Positions 1-8,389 of a stretch of 47,155 bases of DNA are shown piece after piece (positions within the stretch are counted from its first letter, which is position 1; each line of letters begins with the position of its first letter). A program made the translations under genes and the position numbers. The notes beneath the pieces are model-generated. The model saw nothing but the letters and a program-made list of their open reading frames with translations, searched no databases and had not been told where the DNA came from. This DNA comes from Candidatus Fimimorpha faecalis (lineage in GTDB: Bacteria; Bacillota; Clostridia; Lachnospirales; Lachnospiraceae), in assembly GCA_018712075.1 (NCBI GenBank), contig DVHN01000033.1, positions 1 to 47,155 on the forward strand, given 5' to 3'.

Positions 1-235
1 CTTTTTATAATACTCATATAAAAATTTAGTGTAGATCTTATCACATAATATTTCTATATTAAATAAACAAATCAATAAAGTAGTTATAATAGCATTTAAC
101 TTCAAAAAATTAGTAATTAATAAAAACAATATTACAGTAATATCACAAGTTATATTAAAACAAGTTTTTCTTAATATTCTCTTTTCTGAAAATTCTCATT
201 CTTAACTTCTCATTTATATTCCTCACTTCATTATA
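1..235. other. AT-rich gene-free stretch at window edge
   Basis: I see no coding region, RNA gene or clear promoter here. The stretch is very rich in A and T and has stop codons in all frames. It lies downstream of the rplT terminator and probably separates the infC operon from an unseen neighbour. Confidence 0.6.
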
Positions 236-238
236 CAC

Positions 239-270
239 AACCCCCTTGAAATCATAAATTTCAAGGGGGT
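239..270 (-). terminator. Intrinsic terminator of infC-rpmI-rplT
   Basis: A perfect 12-bp stem, CCCCCTTGAAAT paired with ATTTCAAGGGGG around a 5-nt loop, lies 20 nt beyond the rplT stop. On the minus strand it is followed by a weak T-containing tail (TTGTGTAT). The stem is strong but the T-run is poor. Confidence 0.8.
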
Positions 271-290
271 GTTCGTTCTGTTTTATTTAA

Positions 291-647
291 TTAAGCAAGC
301 TTTGCTTTTGCAGTTTCTACTAACTTTGCGAATCCTTCTGCATCATTTACTGCCATGTCTGCTAAGATCTTTCTGTTTAATTCGATGTTAGCTAACTTTA
401 ATCCATACATGAACTTGCTGTAAGATAAACCGTTCATTCTTGCTGCTGCGTTAATACGTGCAATCCATAATTGTCTGAACTGTCTCTTTCTTTCTTTTCT
501 ACCTGCATAAGAGGTTGCTAATGCTCTCATTACAGACTGCTTTGCTACTCTATATTGTTTGGATCTTGCTCCTCTATAGCCTTTCGCTAATTTTAACACT
601 CTATTGTGTTTCTTCTTAGCGTTTAATCCGCCTTTTACTCTTGCCAT
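291..647 (-). CDS. rplT: 50S ribosomal protein L20
   Basis: L20 binds 23S rRNA early in large-subunit assembly and, in many bacteria, represses its own operon by binding the mRNA leader. The 118-residue length is normal for the family. The very basic N-terminal extension (MARVKGG, then repeated Lys/Arg to about residue 55) and the typical [17 protein letters not shown] segment identify it. It is the last gene of infC-rpmI-rplT, 25 nt behind rpmI, with GGAGGAAAACTG before the ATG. The terminator at 239-270 follows. I infer that it controls the leader between 1449 and 1700. Confidence 0.98.
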   Translation of the reverse strand: MARVKGGLNAKKKHNRVLKLAKGYRGARSKQYRVAKQSVMRALATSYAGRKERKRQFRQLWIARINAAARMNGLSYSKFMYGLKLANIELNRKILADMAVNDAEGFAKLVETAKAKLA

Positions 648-672
648 ATCAGTTTTCCTCCTCTATCATCAA

Positions 673-870
673 TTATAAATATGGTAAAATCTTCTTCATG
701 TTCTTTACATTAGTAGAATCAGTAATTGTTGCCTTTCTGAGATTTCTTTTTCTCTTAGGGCTCTTCTTTGTCAAGATATGGCTTTTATAAGCTTTCATTC
801 TTTTTAACTGTCCTGTACCTGTCTTTTTAAAGCGCTTTGCAGCAGCGCGACTTGTCTTTACTTTTGGCAT
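673..870 (-). CDS. rpmI: 50S ribosomal protein L35
   Basis: This 65-residue basic protein is a small component of the large ribosomal subunit. It starts [18 protein letters not shown] and ends KKILPYL, the standard L35 pattern of a Lys/Arg-rich body and short hydrophobic tail. The start has a good GGAGGAA Shine-Dalgarno site. It is the middle gene of infC-rpmI-rplT and is presumably controlled with its neighbours by the infC leader. Confidence 0.98.
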   Translation of the reverse strand: MPKVKTSRAAAKRFKKTGTGQLKRMKAYKSHILTKKSPKRKRNLRKATITDSTNVKNMKKILPYL

Positions 871-941
871 TGTTCTTTCCTCCTGCTATATACTTATATC
901 GACATACGAAACTTGTTTGCTTCGGTTGTCTTCCTAATTGC

Positions 942-1448
942 TTAGCGTTTCTCTGCCAGCACCATACTCATGCTTCTTCCTTCCAGCTTTGCCGGTTTTT
1001 CAATACTGGCAACATCTTTCAAGTTTTCTGCGAAATCATCTAAGATATGTTTTGAGCTAGCCATATGCGCCATCTCTCGACCTCGAAATCTTAGCGTAAC
1101 CTTTACTTTATTTCCTTTTTCTAAGAATTTACGAGCATTGTTCATCTTGGTATTCAAGTCGTTACTATCAATGTTCGGCGACAAACGAACCTCTTTCACT
1201 TCGATAACTTTCTGCTTTTTTTTGGCTTCTTTTTCTTTTCTGGCCATCTCGTAACGATATTTACCATAGTCGATAATCTTGCATACCGGTGGTTTTGCGG
1301 TCGGCGCAATTTTTACTAAATCTAAATTTGCCTCTCTGGCCAGCTTCATCGCTTCCTTGGCTGACATAATTCCTAATTGATTTCCTGCTTCGCCAATCAC
1401 GCGTACTTCTTTGTCTCTGATCTGTTCGTTAATCATTAAATCGCTAAT
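942..1448 (-). CDS. infC: Translation initiation factor IF-3, probable ATT start
   Basis: IF-3 binds the 30S subunit, prevents premature 50S joining and checks the initiator tRNA and start codon. The N-domain begins MINEQIRDKEVRVIGEAGNQLG, and the C-domain contains KVKVTLRFRGREMAH. The first ATG is at 1436, but no Shine-Dalgarno site lies close to it. A GGGGGTG site is 7 nt before an in-frame ATT at 1448 (ATT AGC GAT TTA ATG), and another ATT precedes it at 1451. Non-AUG starts in infC are the known basis of IF-3 autoregulation in E. coli, and Bacillus also uses one, so I place the start at 1448. ATT 1451 or ATG 1436 remain possible. First gene of the operon. Confidence 0.95.
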   Translation of the reverse strand: MSDLMINEQIRDKEVRVIGEAGNQLGIMSAKEAMKLAREANLDLVKIAPTAKPPVCKIIDYGKYRYEMARKEKEAKKKQKVIEVKEVRLSPNIDSNDLNTKMNNARKFLEKGNKVKVTLRFRGREMAHMASSKHILDDFAENLKDVASIEKPAKLEGRSMSMVLAEKR

Positions 1449-1695
1449 AATCGTGCACCCCCATTAATAATTACGGCTTTCTACCGTTTGGATTAACTAT
1501 TGATTTTCCAAAAATCCTCTATATTGAGATTCTTTATGGAATACTATGGTAACAAAAAACGGTGGATCGTCAGACGATCCACCATTTAAGTATCAAAATA
1601 ACACGTTGTTATTATAATTCTCAAATATTAACCCAAGTCGCCGTTTGCGCTAAGGTGAGAGTGGATGCTCTGCTTTCCTGTTCGTTTTTCACAAC
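1449..1695 (-). promoter_or_regulatory. Structured infC leader RNA (L20-leader-like)
   Basis: About 245 nt of untranslated leader lie between the promoter at 1702-1730 and infC. On the minus strand it has a G/C-rich section near 1635-1685, containing CATCCACTCTCACC and a GCGCAAACGGCGACTTGGG-like stretch, and then an intrinsic terminator. Leaders of infC-rpmI-rplT in Firmicutes are known to be attenuated by L20. Position and layout fit this, but I could not test the sequence against the Rfam L20 leader model. Confidence 0.65.
1554..1583 (-). terminator. Attenuator terminator in the infC leader
   Basis: A perfect 10-bp stem (GGTGGATCGT with ACGATCCACC, 3-nt loop) is followed directly by six T on the minus strand. 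It lies inside the leader, upstream of infC, so it must be read through for the operon to be expressed. That is the arrangement of a transcription attenuator. Confidence 0.9.
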
Positions 1696-1701
1696 GATGA
1701 T

Positions 1702-1730
1702 ACTATACCATGTTTTTTTTCCATTGTCAA
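1702..1730 (-). promoter_or_regulatory. Promoter of infC-rpmI-rplT
   Basis: TTGACA (1730-1725) and TATAGT (1707-1702) are separated by exactly 17 nt on the minus strand. This is a near-consensus housekeeping promoter, 27 nt beyond the stop of the upstream GBS_Bsp-like gene. Confidence 0.88.
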
Positions 1731-1757
1731 TAGATTTCTTTCATTTTTTTATTATTT

Positions 1758-3035
1758 TTACTTTAATGTCACTTCGGTTCCATAAAGTATTTTTCTTCCA
1801 AGGCTGTCTTCTAAATGTAGATGAGAATAATATTCTCGTTCTCCATTGGTTGCCTCATGATGGCAAGTAATTGTTGCGATTCTGTCATCCCATTGAATCG
1901 TCGGCTGATTCCAGGTAATTTGTGGTACACTAACCTTTGGCCAAGTCGGACAAACAGCATTCATAATATCCACATCTGCTGGCACTTCCAGTTTATATAC
2001 TACATCAAATGCATTGGCTGTCATATTTTTTGTCTCTACCGATAATAATTTTGGAAGTGGCTTTGTATAGTCAATTTTTGTTTCAAAAACGGTAACATCT
2101 CCACTTACATTCCGAATATAGGCATGAATATGATAAATATCATTTTCATTATTATGTTCGCTTCGTTTTCCCCAGAAGAAATAATGGTTTTCTTGGTTGA
2201 TATCACTTGGACGCCATATAATATCATCTTGTCCATTTTCTTGGGTCCAGACTGCATAATTGACTTGATAGTAAGCATTTGGTTCAATTTGAACGGAAAT
2301 TCTAAAATCGTCTCCATTTTGATCCAATTCTGTACTCACATTATAGATATTCGCTTTTGGTGCTGGAAATACGACACGTACCCTTCCTGTATCAACTGTT
2401 CCATCTTTATAATGTGCGTAGACATCCGTATAATAAATTCCAAGTTGATTGCCATGGTCTGCTCGTTTTACCTCATATGTAAACGTATTATCAACTTGAT
2501 TTGCCCGATACCACTGAATATCATCCTGTTCCAATGCTTCTGTCCAAGTTGGAAACTCTACAGAGTCAATGTTATTTGCATCAGGAACTGTATAAGTAAC
2601 TCGATATCCACTATTATCTTCCAATATCTCACTCTGTAATGTTGCCTTTTCATATACAAATGTAAGATCTTTTACAAACACATATCCTGTCTGATCCACA
2701 ACATAAATATGGGTTATATATTCGCCTGGAACATATCCATAATCTTTCATTGGAATCGTAACAGAAATCTCTGTTCCGTTTCTTGCACCTTTCCACCATT
2801 TCAGATCTTTTTGATTATCGGAAAGTTTCCATGTAGGAAAGTAAACTTCTTGTACATCATCAGAATTATTTAGCCTTCCTCTAATCTGAACTGAATCCCC
2901 TACTACTTCCATCGTTACATCCGTTACTTCATAGTTCGCTGCTTCCGCTTTTAAATTCGGAGCAAATAAAACAACTAGCATGATTATTGTTATAATCCAA
3001 CACTGTTTTCTTTTTTGTTTTAATTGTTTCTTCAT
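1758..3035 (-). CDS. Secreted protein with four GBS_Bsp-like repeats
   Basis: This is a 425-residue exported protein. Residues 1-33 are a signal peptide: a KKQLKQKRK basic start, a hydrophobic WIITIIMLVVLFAP core and an AEA cleavage region. The rest is about four repeats of 90-100 residues. Most carry a PTW/AVW motif followed by a DDIQW-type motif and an H/Y-rich strand, the pattern of the GBS_Bsp-like repeat seen in surface proteins and cell-wall amidases of Firmicutes. No enzymatic domain is attached, so it may bind surface or wall ligands; the ligand is unknown. The start at 3035 is chosen over 3071 because GAAGGTG lies just before it. The gene appears to be transcribed alone, after a possible weak TATAAT box at 3115-3120. 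Confidence 0.8.
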   Translation of the reverse strand: MKKQLKQKRKQCWIITIIMLVVLFAPNLKAEAANYEVTDVTMEVVGDSVQIRGRLNNSDDVQEVYFPTWKLSDNQKDLKWWKGARNGTEISVTIPMKDYGYVPGEYITHIYVVDQTGYVFVKDLTFVYEKATLQSEILEDNSGYRVTYTVPDANNIDSVEFPTWTEALEQDDIQWYRANQVDNTFTYEVKRADHGNQLGIYYTDVYAHYKDGTVDTGRVRVVFPAPKANIYNVSTELDQNGDDFRISVQIEPNAYYQVNYAVWTQENGQDDIIWRPSDINQENHYFFWGKRSEHNNENDIYHIHAYIRNVSGDVTVFETKIDYTKPLPKLLSVETKNMTANAFDVVYKLEVPADVDIMNAVCPTWPKVSVPQITWNQPTIQWDDRIATITCHHEATNGEREYYSHLHLEDSLGRKILYGTEVTLK

Positions 3036-3264
3036 ATCATACACCTTCTTTCCCCATCGTGCATAACACACGATATTTTTACTATTTACATTTCACAAAA
3101 TTATTATTGTATATATTATAGCATATTTTTTCTTTTTATCATATTTCTTTTCTAATAATTTATTAATAAATAATTTTTAAATTAATCACAAATTATTTAC
3201 AGATAAATTATCGTTTTATTGCATTATTATATCATTAATTTTGGTTGGTTTCCTATTATTTTTG

Positions 3265-3306
3265 TATAAAAATTGTGCAGACAATGGAAGTAATTATGTC
3301 TGCACA
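3265..3306 (-). terminator. Terminator after trmD
   Basis: A perfect 10-bp stem (TGTGCAGACA with TGTCTGCACA, 13-nt loop) is followed on the minus strand by ATTTTTATAC. It lies 40 nt past the trmD stop and ends the ylxM-to-trmD operon. The rest of the gap 3036-3345 is AT-rich, with nothing else I can name. Confidence 0.9.
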
Positions 3307-3345
3307 GTTTTATTTCTTAGAAAAACAATATAATTATTTATTTTA

Positions 3346-4089
3346 TTAAAAATTTTGAGATTTTTTTAATTTTTCTAAATATTTTTGTTCTTTTTCAGTT
3401 AAATTGGCTTGTTCCAGTAAATCTGGACGCCATTTCAATGTTCGTTCAATGGACTGCTCTCTTCGCCACTGTTCAATTTTGGCATGATGTCCAGACAACA
3501 ATACTTCTGGAACACGTTTCCCCATAAATACTTCTGGTCTTGTATACTGTGGATATTCAAGTAAATTGTCGTGAAAGGATTCAATATCTGCGGAAACTTC
3601 ATTATTTAACACGCCTGGAACAAGACGAGAAATACAATCAATCATCATCATTGCTGGTAATTCTCCTCCTGTCAATACATAATCTCCAGCTGATAGATAA
3701 TCGGTTACTACCAGTTCTAACACTCGTTCATCAATTCCTTCATAATGACCACATAGAAATACAAGATCTTCTTCCTTCGATAATTGTTCTGCAATTGCCT
3801 GATTAAACACACGTCCTTGTGGAGTCATATAAATAATGCGTGGTTTTTTCCCAATTTTCTTTTGCAAATCCATACAGGCATCATAAATTGGCTGTGCCTG
3901 CATTACCATTCCAGCTCCGCCTCCATATGGGTAGTCGTCTACTTTTAAATGTTTGTTTTGTGAATAGCTCCGAATATCAATCGCTTCAAGCGATATTAAT
4001 TTCTTTTCGATTGCCCGCCCAAGAATACTTGTGTCACATCCATGAGAAATCATATCTGGAAACAATGTGAGTACATAATAATTCATCAT
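3346..4089 (-). CDS. trmD: tRNA (guanine-37-N1) methyltransferase
   Basis: TrmD transfers a methyl group from S-adenosylmethionine to G37 next to the anticodon, preventing +1 frameshifts. From the chosen start the protein has about 247 residues, normal for the family. It begins MNYYVLTLFPDM and contains the trefoil-knot SAM site (FLCGHYEGIDERV, then DYVLTGGELPAMM). The C-terminal part after YTRPEV is the tRNA-binding domain. Two adjacent ATG codons (4089, 4086) overlap the rimM stop, so translation is probably coupled. The 24 residues upstream in the open frame are rimM in another frame and are not counted. Last gene of the operon, followed by a strong terminator. Confidence 0.97.
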   Translation of the reverse strand: MMNYYVLTLFPDMISHGCDTSILGRAIEKKLISLEAIDIRSYSQNKHLKVDDYPYGGGAGMVMQAQPIYDACMDLQKKIGKKPRIIYMTPQGRVFNQAIAEQLSKEEDLVFLCGHYEGIDERVLELVVTDYLSAGDYVLTGGELPAMMMIDCISRLVPGVLNNEVSADIESFHDNLLEYPQYTRPEVFMGKRVPEVLLSGHHAKIEQWRREQSIERTLKWRPDLLEQANLTEKEQKYLEKLKKSQNF

Positions 4090-4598
4090 AAATCCAACAA
4101 TCCTTCCAGTAAATGTACCTTCATACATTTTTTCTCTAAATCTACATCTAAAATACACTGGCGAATGGCTGGAATGAGAAGTTCCTTCCCATTCTTCCTT
4201 TTAACAATATATACGTCATTTGCACCAGTTTGAAGCACATCCGTTAAAACGCCAAGTTCTTCCCCACCTTCTGTCACTACATTTAAATCAATTAAATCTG
4301 CAATAAAGTTTTCATTTTCCCCACATGGAACTGCCTGATCTCTTGTAATTAAAAGCGGCATCCGACGCAAATGTTCCACATCATTCATTGTTTGAAATTC
4401 TTTAAATTTAACAATGACAAACTGCTTAAAAAACTTTACGTTTTCCAAATGCAATTCTTTTTTTTCTTTTCCTGTATCCAATAAAACTGTTTTTAACTGT
4501 TTGAAACGAGTTGGATCATCGGTTGTCGGAAATACTTTTACTTCTCCCCGCACACCATGAGGTGTAGTAATTACACCTACTTGCAATAAATCTACCAT
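4086..4598 (-). CDS. rimM: 16S rRNA processing factor RimM
   Basis: RimM helps mature the head of the 30S subunit and binds S19. The 170-residue protein has the N-terminal RimM barrel (LLQVGVITTPHGVRGEVKVFPTT at the start) and a C-terminal PRC barrel (about residues 95-170, with the VYIVKRKNGKELLIPAI strand pattern). Its TGA stop overlaps the trmD start. It follows khpA after a gap that holds a terminator-like hairpin, so its expression may be lower than that of rpsP and khpA. Confidence 0.96.
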   Translation of the reverse strand: MVDLLQVGVITTPHGVRGEVKVFPTTDDPTRFKQLKTVLLDTGKEKKELHLENVKFFKQFVIVKFKEFQTMNDVEHLRRMPLLITRDQAVPCGENENFIADLIDLNVVTEGGEELGVLTDVLQTGANDVYIVKRKNGKELLIPAIRQCILDVDLEKKCMKVHLLEGLLDL

Positions 4599-4649
4599 AA
4601 TTGTCTCCTATCAATCCAAAAAAATCTTCTTTTATTTTGCATATCATAA

Positions 4650-4703
4650 TAATAAAAAGAGCTTTCCAGACCAGCTTTTGTGTATCCGAACAGCTCTCTT
4701 TTC
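4650..4703 (-). terminator. Terminator-like hairpin between khpA and rimM
   Basis: On the minus strand AAAAGAG and a bulged AGCT pair with AGCTCTTTT across a loop of about 30 nt, followed by TTTTTATTATT. The stem is interrupted, but the T-run is good. It could reduce transcription from rpsP-khpA into rimM-trmD. Confidence 0.5.
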
Positions 4704-4706
4704 GTT

Positions 4707-4943
4707 TTATTCGATTTCTATGATTACTTTTTTATCTTCTCTAGAAGCCGCTGCTTTTACGACAGAGCGAATTGCTTTTGCAATACGTCCTTGCTTTCCA
4801 ATTACTTTTCCCATATCGGTAGGATCAACCTTAAGTTCTAAAATAAGTCCCTTTTCGGTCTCACGTTCTGTCACAACAACTTTATCTGGAAGATCTACAA
4901 GCGATTTTGCGATCACTTCTACTAATTCTTTCATCTTGGACAT
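4707..4943 (-). CDS. khpA: KH-domain RNA-binding protein KhpA
   Basis: This 78-residue protein is a single KH domain. The GKQGRIAKAIRSVVKAA helix-turn is the RNA-binding GxxG-type motif, here G-K-Q-G. In Streptococcus and other Firmicutes KhpA pairs with KhpB (EloR/Jag) and affects cell elongation and post-transcriptional control. It sits between rpsP and rimM, its usual place. No enzymatic residues are expected. The RNA targets in this organism are unknown. Confidence 0.92.
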   Translation of the reverse strand: MSKMKELVEVIAKSLVDLPDKVVVTERETEKGLILELKVDPTDMGKVIGKQGRIAKAIRSVVKAAASREDKKVIIEIE

Positions 4944-4961
4944 CTCCTAAAGGTGCTGTTA

Positions 4962-5207
4962 TTATTTTTCAATACCAGCGATCTTCAACAGCTTAGCAAC
5001 TGTTTCTGTTGGCTGAGCACCTGTTGCTAACCACTTCTTAGCTGCTTCTTCGTTAATCTTGATTGCGCTAGGGTTCTGATTTGGATCATAAGTACCAATC
5101 TCTTCAATAAACTTTCCATCTCTTGGAGATCTGGCATCAGCAACTACTACTCTATAAAAAGGTGCCTTCTTCTGACCCATTCTCTTTAATCTCATCTTTA
5201 CTGCCAT
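4962..5207 (-). CDS. rpsP: 30S ribosomal protein S16
   Basis: S16 is an essential assembly protein of the 30S subunit. The 81-residue sequence begins [26 protein letters not shown] and contains [12 protein letters not shown], both diagnostic. The start has a GGAGGAATG-type Shine-Dalgarno site. It lies 46 nt behind ffh and 18 nt before khpA, in a ylxM-ffh-rpsP-khpA-rimM-trmD operon that links protein targeting with ribosome maturation. Confidence 0.98.
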   Translation of the reverse strand: MAVKMRLKRMGQKKAPFYRVVVADARSPRDGKFIEEIGTYDPNQNPSAIKINEEAAKKWLATGAQPTETVAKLLKIAGIEK

Positions 5208-5253
5208 TGTAACATTCCTCCATTATTATAAATTATAATTTGTGCTCTGCACA

Positions 5254-6600
5254 TCAACCAAACGGAAGCTTAAATCTTCCTCGTTTTGCTTTGCCGCCCA
5301 TCATTCCAGGCAGCTGTTTCATTAATTTTCTTCCCTGTTCAAACTGCTTCATAAACTTATTGACTTCCGCCACATTCAAACCCGCACCTCTTGCGATACG
5401 GTTTTTTCTAGACGGATTAATGATATCTGGATTACTTCTTTCTTGCGGTGTCATAGATAAGATGATTGCCTCATACTTATCAAACTGCTTTTCATCTACC
5501 TCTGGCATCCCCTTCATGCGTCCCATTCCCATGCCTGGAAGCATCTTCAGAATCTCATTGACTCCTCCCATGTTACGCATTTGTTTCATCTGATCCAAAT
5601 AGTCGTTAAAATCAAACTGGGATTTTCGCAGCTTTTGCTCCAGCTCTCTTGCCTTCTCTGCATCGACCTGCGCTTCAACTTTCTCAATCAGGCTCATAAC
5701 ATCGCCCATACCGAGAATACGGGAAGCCATACGATCTGGATAAAATTGTTCCAAATCGGACAACTTTTCTCCCATACCAATATATAAAATAGGTTTTCCA
5801 GTTACTGCACGAATGGAAAGCGCAGCACCTCCTCTAGTGTCACCATCTAACTTTGTAAGAATGACACCATCTACCCCTATTTTCTCATTAAATGTGCTTG
5901 CAACGTTTACTGCATCCTGACCTGTCATTGCATCTACAACCAGAATCGTCTGCGCAACGTCCACATTCTGCTTAATTTCTACCAGCTCATCCATCATTGT
6001 TTCATCAATATGAAGACGGCCAGCTGTATCGATGATAACTACATTTTGTCCATTTTTTGCAGCATGTTCCAAAGCTGCTTTTGCAATATTGACTGGTTTA
6101 TGTTTATCACCCATTGTAAATACTTCGACGCCCTGTTTTTCACCGTTTACTTGTAACTGCTGAATGGCAGCAGGACGGTAAATATCACAGGCAACCAAAA
6201 GTGGTCTCTTTCCCTTTGCTTTTAGCTTTCCTGCAATCTTTGCAGCAGTGGTCGTTTTACCAGCACCTTGAAGACCAACCATCATTAAAATGGTCATCTC
6301 ATTGCCTGGACGAATTGCTAACTCTGTCGTTTCTGACCCCATAAGGGAAACCAATTCTTCATTTACAATTTTTATTACCATCTGTCCTGGATTCAAACCA
6401 TTCATCACATCTTGGCCAATGGCTCGTTCCTGGACAGAACTAATAAACTTTTTTACTACTTTGAAATTGACGTCTGCCTCCAGCAATGCCATTTTTACTT
6501 CCCGCAATGCTGTTTTTACATCTGCTTCGGTCAAACGCCCTTTTCCACGCAGGTTTTTAAATACATTTTGTAATTTTTCTGATAAGCTTTCAAAAGCCAT
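5254..6600 (-). CDS. ffh: Signal recognition particle GTPase Ffh
   Basis: Ffh binds signal sequences of nascent membrane proteins together with 4.5S/6S RNA and hands the ribosome to FtsY. At 448 residues it is full length. The order is an N domain (to about 95), a G domain with P-loop GLQGAGKTTTAAK (about 108), DTAGRLHID (about 190) and TKLDGDTRGG (about 250), then a methionine-rich M domain (about 300-430, with GMGMGRMKGMPE and a basic SRKNRIARGAG helix). The Shine-Dalgarno site GAGAGG is 7 nt before the ATG. It is co-transcribed with ylxM. Its receptor FtsY is encoded at 8390-9313. Confidence 0.98.
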   Translation of the reverse strand: MAFESLSEKLQNVFKNLRGKGRLTEADVKTALREVKMALLEADVNFKVVKKFISSVQERAIGQDVMNGLNPGQMVIKIVNEELVSLMGSETTELAIRPGNEMTILMMVGLQGAGKTTTAAKIAGKLKAKGKRPLLVACDIYRPAAIQQLQVNGEKQGVEVFTMGDKHKPVNIAKAALEHAAKNGQNVVIIDTAGRLHIDETMMDELVEIKQNVDVAQTILVVDAMTGQDAVNVASTFNEKIGVDGVILTKLDGDTRGGAALSIRAVTGKPILYIGMGEKLSDLEQFYPDRMASRILGMGDVMSLIEKVEAQVDAEKARELEQKLRKSQFDFNDYLDQMKQMRNMGGVNEILKMLPGMGMGRMKGMPEVDEKQFDKYEAIILSMTPQERSNPDIINPSRKNRIARGAGLNVAEVNKFMKQFEQGRKLMKQLPGMMGGKAKRGRFKLPFG

Positions 6601-6661
6601 ATATAACCTCTCTTTTCAGAATCATCCGATAACTACTTTAAAGCAAAATTATTGTTATCCA

Positions 6662-7006
6662 TTACACTTGCTTTAAAATTTGTTCAGAGATCTCTTCCAT
6701 CTCTGAGAGTAATGCTTCTTGTCTTGTACGGATATATGTTTTTGTTAACTGATTCATCTGCTCTGCCATTGCTTTCATTTTCATAAAACGTTCTACCAGA
6801 TGCAGTTTTTCTTCGTATCCAGCAAGGATTTTATCACATCTTCGTATTAAATCATGAACCCCTTGACGGCTGATTCCTTCTAACTGTGCAACTTCGCTGT
6901 AGGAATAGTCATTGAAAACTACCTCTTGGTAAATCTGCTTTTGATGATCGGTTAATAACTCTCCATAAAAATCATACAACAACGTCTGCTCCAAAATTCG
7001 TTCCAT
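6662..7006 (-). CDS. ylxM: YlxM family helix-turn-helix protein, SRP-associated
   Basis: This 114-residue protein carries a sigma-70 region-4-like helix-turn-helix (about residues 15-60): DHQKQIYQEVVFNDYSYSEV, then AQLEGISRQGVHDLIRRCDK. This is the YlxM/UPF0122 family, nearly always encoded just before ffh. In streptococci YlxM binds Ffh and SRP RNA and modulates the particle. It probably does not act as a normal sigma factor. The C-terminal half is a charged helix. It is the first gene of the operon, with a consensus promoter at 7098-7126. Confidence 0.93.
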   Translation of the reverse strand: MERILEQTLLYDFYGELLTDHQKQIYQEVVFNDYSYSEVAQLEGISRQGVHDLIRRCDKILAGYEEKLHLVERFMKMKAMAEQMNQLTKTYIRTRQEALLSEMEEISEQILKQV

Positions 7007-7097
7007 GACGATATAAACCTTTCATACGTAAACGAAACATTTGCAGCCAATGCTGCCTGCTTACGAATACAGACTGCTTTGTTTTTTATCCTTGGTT

Positions 7098-7126
7098 ATC
7101 ATACAGGAAAACATTGGGCTTGTCAA
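7098..7126 (-). promoter_or_regulatory. Promoter of ylxM-ffh-rpsP operon
   Basis: TTGACA (7126-7121) and TATGAT (7103-7098) have a 17-nt spacer on the minus strand. A leader of about 85 nt follows before ylxM. A short inverted repeat (TGTCAAG, 8 nt, CTTGACA; 7121-7142) covers the -35 region and may help end ilvA transcription. Confidence 0.9.
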
Positions 7127-7163
7127 GTATTTTTTCTTGACAGATTTATATTTTTTTCTTTAT

Positions 7164-8384
7164 TTATAAATTTGTTGTTACAATCTTTGGATCATAACCC
7201 GCATCTCTCAATTTTTGAATGATCTCCTGCTTATGTTCTTCTCCATAAGCTTCCATTGTAATACGCAATTCTACTGCGGAACTTCGATTAATCGTAATAA
7301 ACTGATTATGATCCAGTTTTACAATATTTCCCTTTGTATCTGCAATTGCGGAAGCAACTTTTACCAATTCTCCTGGTTTATCTGGAAGCAAAATTGACGC
7401 TGTGAAAATACGTCCTCTTTGAATCAGTCCATGCTGTACTACTGTGGACATTGTAATAACATCCATATTACCTCCACTTAAAATGGCAACCACTTTTTTC
7501 CCTCTCACATTTAAATGCTTTAATGCAGCTACAGTTAAAAGTCCAGAATTTTCTACAACCATCTTATGGTTTTCAATCATATCCAAAAATGCACCGATTA
7601 ACTCATCATCTTCTACTGTAATAATCTCATCAACATTTTCCATAATATATGGAAGTAATTTATCTCCTGGAGTTTTTACCGCAGTACCATCTGCAATGGT
7701 ATTTACGGTTGGGAGTGTTACAACTTCTCCCTTTTCTACGGAAACTTGCATACAGTTTGCCTGTGCTGGCTCTACACCAATTACTTTGATTTTTGGATTC
7801 AGCATTTTGACTAGAGTAGCCACACCAGTGCAAAGACCACCGCCGCCGATTGGACAAAGCACATAGTCTACGGTTGGAAGTTCTTTAATAATCTCCATTG
7901 CAATACTTCCCTGTCCAGTTGCCACATCCAGATCGTTGAATGGATGAATAAACGTATATCCATTTTCTTCTGCCAGCTTTAATGCATAGTCACATGCTTC
8001 ATCATAAACATCTCCATAGAGAACCACTTCTGCACCATAACTCTTTGTACGATTAATTTTAATTAATGGAGTGGTAGTAGGCATAACAATCACTGCCTTA
8101 CAGCCATAGATTTTTGCAGCATATGCAACTCCCTGTGCATGATTTCCAGCCGATGCAGTAATCAATCCTCTATCTCTTTCTTCTTGACTCAATGTGCTGA
8201 TTTTGTAATAAGCTCCTCTTACTTTGTAAGCGCCTGTGTATTGCATGTTTTCTGGTTTAAACCATACTTTATTTCCTGTCTGTTCTGTAAAGTATTCACT
8301 GTATTTCAGCTTTGTCTCCAATGTTACTTTTTGTACAATTTCACTTGCTTCTTCAAACTTTTCTAATGTCAACTGTTCTGTCAT
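7164..8384 (-). CDS. ilvA: Threonine ammonia-lyase with C-terminal ACT domain
   Basis: The enzyme removes ammonia from threonine to give 2-oxobutanoate, the entry to isoleucine synthesis, using pyridoxal phosphate. The 406 residues contain the PLP lysine in YTGAYKVRGAYYK (about 50-62), SAGNHAQGVA (about 98), the phosphate-binding GGGGLCTGV loop (about 178) and a C-terminal ACT domain (from about 325, SILLPDKPGELVKVASAI). A single ACT domain and this length fit the clostridial type, which can be allosteric. I cannot tell whether isoleucine inhibits it or whether it is catabolic. It starts 5 nt after the ftsY stop, so it is probably the last gene of the smc-ftsY transcript. Confidence 0.93.
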   Translation of the reverse strand: MTEQLTLEKFEEASEIVQKVTLETKLKYSEYFTEQTGNKVWFKPENMQYTGAYKVRGAYYKISTLSQEERDRGLITASAGNHAQGVAYAAKIYGCKAVIVMPTTTPLIKINRTKSYGAEVVLYGDVYDEACDYALKLAEENGYTFIHPFNDLDVATGQGSIAMEIIKELPTVDYVLCPIGGGGLCTGVATLVKMLNPKIKVIGVEPAQANCMQVSVEKGEVVTLPTVNTIADGTAVKTPGDKLLPYIMENVDEIITVEDDELIGAFLDMIENHKMVVENSGLLTVAALKHLNVRGKKVVAILSGGNMDVITMSTVVQHGLIQRGRIFTASILLPDKPGELVKVASAIADTKGNIVKLDHNQFITINRSSAVELRITMEAYGEEHKQEIIQKLRDAGYDPKIVTTNL

Positions 8385-8389
8385 AATTC

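Noticed and set aside
2124-2639. 171-residue plus-strand open frame, Ile/Cys-rich
   Set aside because: It is antisense to the GBS_Bsp-like gene; its hydrophobic look comes from the reverse complement of Asn/Asp/Tyr codons.
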